From: CAINVV01 sp037137375
Lineage (GTDB): Bacteria > Bacteroidota > Bacteroidia > Bacteroidales > Prolixibacteraceae
NCBI GenBank assembly: GCA_037137375.1
Contig: JBAXKJ010000017.1
Span: 1-64,000, forward strand
Reading direction: 5' to 3'
DNA length: 64,000 bases
This document shows positions 60,357-64,000 of this stretch, piece after piece (position 1 is the stretch's first letter; each line of letters starts with the position of its first letter). The position numbers were made by a program, and so were the translations under genes. Under the pieces are notes generated by a model that saw only the letters and a program-made list of their open reading frames with translations, was not told where the DNA came from and did not search any database.

Positions 60357-61340
60357 TTATTTGATTCTCTCAACCACGGAAGCCGCAAATTTTCTAAGCT
60401 CAAGTTTCTCACTGTCAGGAAGATCTATCTGATTCAGCGCATCAATCGCTTTGTTATGATATTCCCTCATCAAGACTTTGGTCGCTTCCGAGGCGCCGGT
60501 GCTGGAAAATATTTTCCTGACAGAATCAATTTTTTCCCGATCTTCAAAATCAGATTTCCAGAGCCATCCTTTCAACTCAGACAGATTCTTTTCATCAGCC
60601 ATTTCGAGCGCTTTGAGAAGAAGGAATGTTTTCTTGTTTTCACAGATATCACCGCCAATCTTCTTCCCAAAAGTATCTTCGTTGCCAAAAACATCCAGCC
60701 AGTCATCCTGCAATTGGAAGGCAATGCCAATCTGAATACCGAAATCATATAGTAATTGGCAAAATTTCTCATCCCCACCAGCAAGAAGTGCCCCTGTTTT
60801 CAGGCTACAAGCAATTAATACGGATGTTTTCAAGCGAATCATTTCCAGATACTCAGGTATTGTTACCTGATCTCTTTCTTCAAAATCCATATCCAATTGC
60901 TGTCCTTCACAAACTTCCATAGCAGATCTTGAAAAAAGAGCTAATACTGCGGGAAGCATTGCCGGATTGCACTTCGACAGATACTTAAAAGCCATAATAG
61001 ACATCGCATCCCCACTGAGGATAGCACTATTTTCCCCGTATTTTACATGAACGGCAGGATCCCCTCTGCGGATTCCGGCGTGATCCATGATGTCGTCGTG
61101 GAGCAAGGTGAAGTTATGAAAGAGTTCAATAGCGACTGCTGCCGGATAGATGCCTTCAAGTTGATTGGATAACAATGAAGCGGCATGGAGCATTAAAACG
61201 GGACGAATCCTTTTACCACCTCCCTTAAGTGAATAGGCTATAGGCTCATAGAGTTGAACTGGAGCAGTTGATTGTATAGACTGAACCTCTTTGTGAAACA
61301 CTGCTTCAAAAGAGGTCAGAAGATTTTGAAAGGGAAGCAT
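60357..61340 (-). CDS. polyprenyl diphosphate synthase
   Basis: 327 residues, all-helical isoprenyl synthase. First Asp-rich motif is TLLHDDIMDHAGIRRG (DDxxD, about 75-90), preceded by KGGGKRIRPVL; second is FQLQDDWLDVFG (DDxxD, about 213-224), with KIGGDICENKKTFLL next. It condenses isopentenyl units with an allylic diphosphate, giving medium or long chains for menaquinone or other lipids. The residue five before the first DDxxD is Asn-Phe-type, so chain length cannot be told with certainty. It is 3 bp downstream of the bactofilin gene. Confidence 0.92.
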   Translation of the reverse strand: MLPFQNLLTSFEAVFHKEVQSIQSTAPVQLYEPIAYSLKGGGKRIRPVLMLHAASLLSNQLEGIYPAAVAIELFHNFTLLHDDIMDHAGIRRGDPAVHVKYGENSAILSGDAMSIMAFKYLSKCNPAMLPAVLALFSRSAMEVCEGQQLDMDFEERDQVTIPEYLEMIRLKTSVLIACSLKTGALLAGGDEKFCQLLYDFGIQIGIAFQLQDDWLDVFGNEDTFGKKIGGDICENKKTFLLLKALEMADEKNLSELKGWLWKSDFEDREKIDSVRKIFSSTGASEATKVLMREYHNKAIDALNQIDLPDSEKLELRKFAASVVERIK

Positions 61341-61343
61341 ATC

Positions 61344-61724
61344 CTAGTTGTTGTCAGTTTCCGGTTCCGGAATGACAGAATCATCATTGAGCATCTTACA
61401 ATGGCCAACAAAGCGGGCTCCTGGTTCAACGGATAGTTTTCCCATGGTCAGATTTCCTGTAATGATGGCACTTCCTTTAAGGGATAGAAGTTCTTTCACT
61501 ACAATTTCGCCCTTGACCAAACCCATAATTTCAGCGCTGCTGCAGCGAATTGTGCCAGTAACTCTTGATTCCGGACCAACAACCACTCTGCCTTTGCAAT
61601 CCAGGTCACCATCCAGGATTCCATCGATCCGAATATCACCATTGGACTCGATATTGCCTTTAATCCGAGTGTCTTGCGCTATGGTATTCAGGGCTTTAAC
61701 TTCGTTAATGACTGGTTTTGACAT
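61344..61724 (-). CDS. bactofilin (DUF583) cytoskeletal protein
   Basis: 126 residues. The core (about 14-112) is a right-handed beta-helix of repeats such as IAQDTRIKGNIESNGDIRIDG, LDGDLDCKGRVVVGPESRVTG, VKGEIVVKELLSLKG and NLTMGKLSVEPGA (named by their ends). Short, charged tails flank it, as usual for bactofilins, which polymerise without nucleotide and organise cell-wall enzymes. Followed 3 bp later by the polyprenyl synthase gene. It is separated from rpmF by the terminator at 61797-61819. Confidence 0.92.
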   Translation of the reverse strand: MSKPVINEVKALNTIAQDTRIKGNIESNGDIRIDGILDGDLDCKGRVVVGPESRVTGTIRCSSAEIMGLVKGEIVVKELLSLKGSAIITGNLTMGKLSVEPGARFVGHCKMLNDDSVIPEPETDNN

Positions 61725-61796
61725 GTTTGGAGATTATGATCTTAATAAAATTGCAGATGAAGATAATAATTCATCCTGATTATCGTCCTATTTTAA

Positions 61797-61819
61797 CAAA
61801 AAAATCCCTTCCGGGATTC
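61797..61819 (-). terminator. intrinsic terminator after yceD-rpmF
   Basis: 6-bp stem AATCCC/GGGATT (61803-61808, 61813-61818) with a GGAA-type tetraloop, and on the minus strand TTTTTTTGTT directly behind. It lies 51 bp beyond the rpmF stop (61870). Confidence 0.75.
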
Positions 61820-61869
61820 TTAAGATAATTTGCACGAAATAAAAAACAGTAGTCTTTCAGATCAACTAA

Positions 61870-62055
61870 TTAGACTGCTGCACTTTTCTCAATCGCCAGT
61901 TTCCCTCTGTAATATCCGCATTCGTTGCAAACGGTATGATATTTTACCGCTGCCCCGCAATTTGAGCAGGATGAAATCTGAGCAGGAATTGCTTTGTCGT
62001 GTGTTCTGCGTTTATCTCTTCTCGTTGAGGAGTGTTTGTGCTTAGGATGTGCCAT
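61870..62055 (-). CDS. rpmF: 50S ribosomal protein L32
   Basis: 61 residues, MAHPKHKHSSTRRDKRRTH start and two Cys pairs (SCSNCG and CNECG), the zinc-ribbon form of L32. It follows the YceD gene by 17 bp, the conserved yceD-rpmF order. Ends with a terminator, so the fabH/plsX genes that often follow are not linked here. Confidence 0.97.
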   Translation of the reverse strand: MAHPKHKHSSTRRDKRRTHDKAIPAQISSCSNCGAAVKYHTVCNECGYYRGKLAIEKSAAV

Positions 62056-62072
62056 TTTTAATATACTTTACT

Positions 62073-62606
62073 TTAATTACCACTAAATTTCTTTAAATCA
62101 TTCCATCTGGGATCAACCGGTTCATCTGTCGTCTTCTCGTGATGTCTGAGCTCTTCCAATTTCTTTAACATAACTGGATCGCACATGCTGACACCATTTT
62201 TACCATCGGGATGAACTCTCCTGATGGGTAGACTTAAGATGACAAATTCGTAGATGTACTGGGCAGCTTCAACCTGAAAATCAGTTGGATGAAGATAGAT
62301 AAGTTCGGCTTCATCTTCGACAGGTTTCTCGCTGAATTTGACCAGCAGTTCTCTATCGCTTTCTACAGGAAAATCAAAATTTTCAAGACAACGGTCGCAG
62401 ATCAACTCAACGATACCCCTGATTGAAAAGGTTAACCTTAAATAAGTTGAACGTTTTTCAAGTTCAACGTTTACATCAAGCTTTCCTTTTTCTACCTCCG
62501 AACCTTCAAATTCTGCGAAGAAACGATCATCAACTTTAAATTCAAACTGATGCTTTCCCTCACTCAATCCTGAAAATGGAAGGGTGTATTCCGAAAGGTA
62601 GTTCAT
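62073..62606 (-). CDS. yceD: DUF177 / YceD-family protein
   Basis: 177 residues from the ATG at 62606 (a TTG at 62633 opens the frame). The DUF177 pattern is seen in LRLTFSIRGIVELICDRCLENFDFPVE (the Cys pair CDRC), EAELIYLHPTDFQVEAAQYIYEFVILSLPIRRVH, named in part, and the last WNDLKKF. In plants and E. coli YceD supports 23S rRNA accumulation. Forms an operon with rpmF. Confidence 0.9.
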   Translation of the reverse strand: MNYLSEYTLPFSGLSEGKHQFEFKVDDRFFAEFEGSEVEKGKLDVNVELEKRSTYLRLTFSIRGIVELICDRCLENFDFPVESDRELLVKFSEKPVEDEAELIYLHPTDFQVEAAQYIYEFVILSLPIRRVHPDGKNGVSMCDPVMLKKLEELRHHEKTTDEPVDPRWNDLKKFSGN

Positions 62607-62660
62607 AATTTTCCTTCTTAAAAAGCTTGGCAAAGGTAAAAAAAATAATAAACAAATAAT

Positions 62661-62700
62661 GTGGAAATAGGAAAATGTGAAAATGTGGGAATTGGGAAAT
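62661..62700. repeat. purine-rich low-complexity repeat 3' of dxs
   Basis: Units like GGAAA(A)TG/TGGGAAT (GGAAAATGTGAAAATGTGGG) fill the gap between yceD and dxs stop. Same style as the repeats at 35695 and 48843, and also at a gene end. Confidence 0.4.
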
Positions 62701-62707
62701 TTTCACC

Positions 62708-64000
62708 TTATATTTTTCTGACCGCCTGACAGATTCCCTCTACATCAAAACCACATTCCCGGTAGAGTTCCGGCTGGGTTCCATGTTCCACGAAACGATC
62801 GGGAACACCGAGTCTGACAACCGATTTTCGGTATCCTTTTTCCGAGAAATATTCCAGCACTGCACTGCCAAAACCTCCATCGATCACACCATCTTCAATG
62901 GTGATAATGCGTTCAAAACGCGCAGCCACTTCGTCAAGAATCTCTTTGTCAATGGGTTTTACGAACCTCATGTCGTAATGTGCGACGGAGATATTTTCGC
63001 CGGTTAGAATCTTTATGGCCTTTTGCACAAAATTTCCCGGTTGCCCGATAGAAAGGATGGCAACATCTTGACCATCAGCAATTTTTCTTCCTTTCCCTAC
63101 CGGGATTTCGGTAAAATCAACTTTCCATTCTTTATGCTTGCCTACTCCTCTTGGATAGCGGATTGCAAAGGGTCCTTGGTCCGGTAGTTGTGCCGTGTAC
63201 ATCAGATTCCTCAGTTCAATTTCATCCATGGGTGCGGAAACCGTCATGTTTGGAATGCTTCTCATGAAGGCAAGGTCGAAGACCCCATGGTGTGTGGCCC
63301 CGTCTGCCCCGACGAGTCCGCCACGATCCATACAGAATATTACGTTGAGTTTTTGCAAAGCCACGTCATGAATGATTTGATCATAAGATCTTTGCATGAA
63401 GGAAGAGTAAATATTTACGAAAGGAACCTTCCCGGATACAGCCAACCCAGCCGCAAAAGTAACCGCATGCGGCTCCGCAATTCCAACATCAAAAGCCCTC
63501 TCAGGCATGGAGTCCATCATGATATTCATGGAGCAGCCACTTGGCATGGCGGGAGTAATCCCAACAATATTTTCGTTTAAACGGGCAAGTTCGAGGAGTG
63601 TCTGTCCGAAGACGACCTGGTATTTTGGTATTTTGGATTGTGAATCTGAATCAATGAATAATTCACCTGTGACGACATCGAATTTCCCGGGGGCATGCCA
63701 TTTTGTCGCATCATTTTCTGCGGGAGTGAATCCCTTGCCTTTTTTAGTCAGAATGTGGAGCAGCTTTGGTCCCGGAATATCCTTGAGATGGTTGAATATC
63801 CTGGTAAGTCCGATCACATCATGTCCATCTACCGGTCCGAAATAGCGGATACCGAGTGCCTCAAAAAGGTTACTCTCATCGGCTACCATCGATTTCATGG
63901 CGTGCTGATTCTTGCGTAAGAACCAGATCATATTCTTTCCCGGACTCCTGAAATGACGGAGTACTTTCCAAACGCCTGACCTTAAGCGGTTGTAGGCTCT
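62708..64000 (-). CDS. dxs: 1-deoxy-D-xylulose-5-phosphate synthase, C-terminal about two-thirds (5' end beyond window)
   Basis: At least 430 residues; the frame is open from the ATG at 63931 to the window edge (YNRLRSGVWKVL… before that Met), so the real start is outside. Marks are LGIRYFGPVDGHD, TKKGKGFTPAEND, GIAEPHAVTFAAGLAV with the catalytic-type Glu, MDRGGLVGADGATHHGVFDL (His for TPP-dependent catalysis), ITIEDGVIDGGFGSAV and LGVPDRFVEHG. Dxs makes the first intermediate of the MEP isoprenoid pathway, which feeds the polyprenyl synthase encoded at 60357-61340. Confidence 0.96.
   Translation of the reverse strand, partial: RAYNRLRSGVWKVLRHFRSPGKNMIWFLRKNQHAMKSMVADESNLFEALGIRYFGPVDGHDVIGLTRIFNHLKDIPGPKLLHILTKKGKGFTPAENDATKWHAPGKFDVVTGELFIDSDSQSKIPKYQVVFGQTLLELARLNENIVGITPAMPSGCSMNIMMDSMPERAFDVGIAEPHAVTFAAGLAVSGKVPFVNIYSSFMQRSYDQIIHDVALQKLNVIFCMDRGGLVGADGATHHGVFDLAFMRSIPNMTVSAPMDEIELRNLMYTAQLPDQGPFAIRYPRGVGKHKEWKVDFTEIPVGKGRKIADGQDVAILSIGQPGNFVQKAIKILTGENISVAHYDMRFVKPIDKEILDEVAARFERIITIEDGVIDGGFGSAVLEYFSEKGYRKSVVRLGVPDRFVEHGTQPELYRECGFDVEGICQAVRKI

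Noticed and set aside
61348..61779. 143-codon plus-strand open frame
   Set aside because: Mirror image of the bactofilin beta-helix repeat; typical shadow frame.

Overview
The window is chromosomal DNA from a member of the Bacteroidota, probably Bacteroidales-like. This is inferred from two SusC/SusD outer-membrane pairs, an ECF sigma/FecR pair, several TlpA-type thioredoxins, family-typical DUFs (DUF4251, DUF4296, DUF4369, DUF4922), the lack of Shine-Dalgarno sequences, and promoter-like TTG-N19-TAnnTTTG elements. It is densely coding, with no gene-free stretch over 300 bp, and I see no rRNA, tRNA, CRISPR array or insertion sequence.

Region 1 (1-14.7 kb): an SGNH hydrolase cut by the left edge and a secreted beta-propeller. 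Then, on the minus strand, comes a cell-surface-signalling island. Read in the direction of transcription it has an ECF sigma factor, a FecR anti-sigma factor, an STN-containing SusC, a SusD and a strong terminator. A stand-alone TonB plug-domain protein and three secreted thioredoxin-fold proteins follow. Region 2 (14.0-19.5 kb): a DUF4395 membrane protein, a PQQ-type propeller, a tandem PhnB/VOC protein, a lipoprotein, a FadR-type GntR regulator and a hemolysin-III/PAQR protein.

Region 3 (19.6-48.9 kb) is the most interesting part: about 29 kb that looks like a peptidoglycan salvage locus organised like a polysaccharide utilisation locus. Minus-strand genes encode a GH9-NodB fusion, a transglutaminase-like lipoprotein, a GHL10 glycosidase, a NagX/HGSNAT-like transmembrane acetyltransferase, a golvesin-interrupted N-acetylmuramoyl-L-alanine amidase, a GT2, a HIT/GalT-like DUF4922 protein, a SpoIID protein without signal peptide, an AmpG permease with a ~200-residue periplasmic insertion, a GH3(NagZ)-beta-lactamase-fold fusion, an NlpC/P60 peptidase, an L-Ala-D/L-Glu epimerase, then SusC, SusD, DUF4397 and DUF4251. 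Divergently transcribed are a BadF-type amino-sugar kinase and MurQ. Together they can be read as outer-membrane capture, periplasmic trimming (amidase, glycosidases, peptidase), AmpG import, and cytosolic conversion of MurNAc to GlcNAc-6-P and of L-Ala-D-Glu to L-Ala-L-Glu. The GT2/DUF4922/SpoIID block has no assigned step and is the best candidate for an undescribed branch.

Region 4 (49-64 kb) is housekeeping: SucCD, YitT, an M23 peptidase, a mannose-1-phosphate guanylyltransferase, an MlaE/MlaF-DUF4296-amidohydrolase-radical SAM-ComB run with stop/start overlaps, a PatB/MalY aminotransferase, polyprenyl synthetase with bactofilin, YceD with RpmF, and the C-terminal part of Dxs running off the right edge.

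All functions are read from sequence motifs by eye; no database search was run. Several start codons were moved inward from TTG/GTG to ATG, as noted in each entry.
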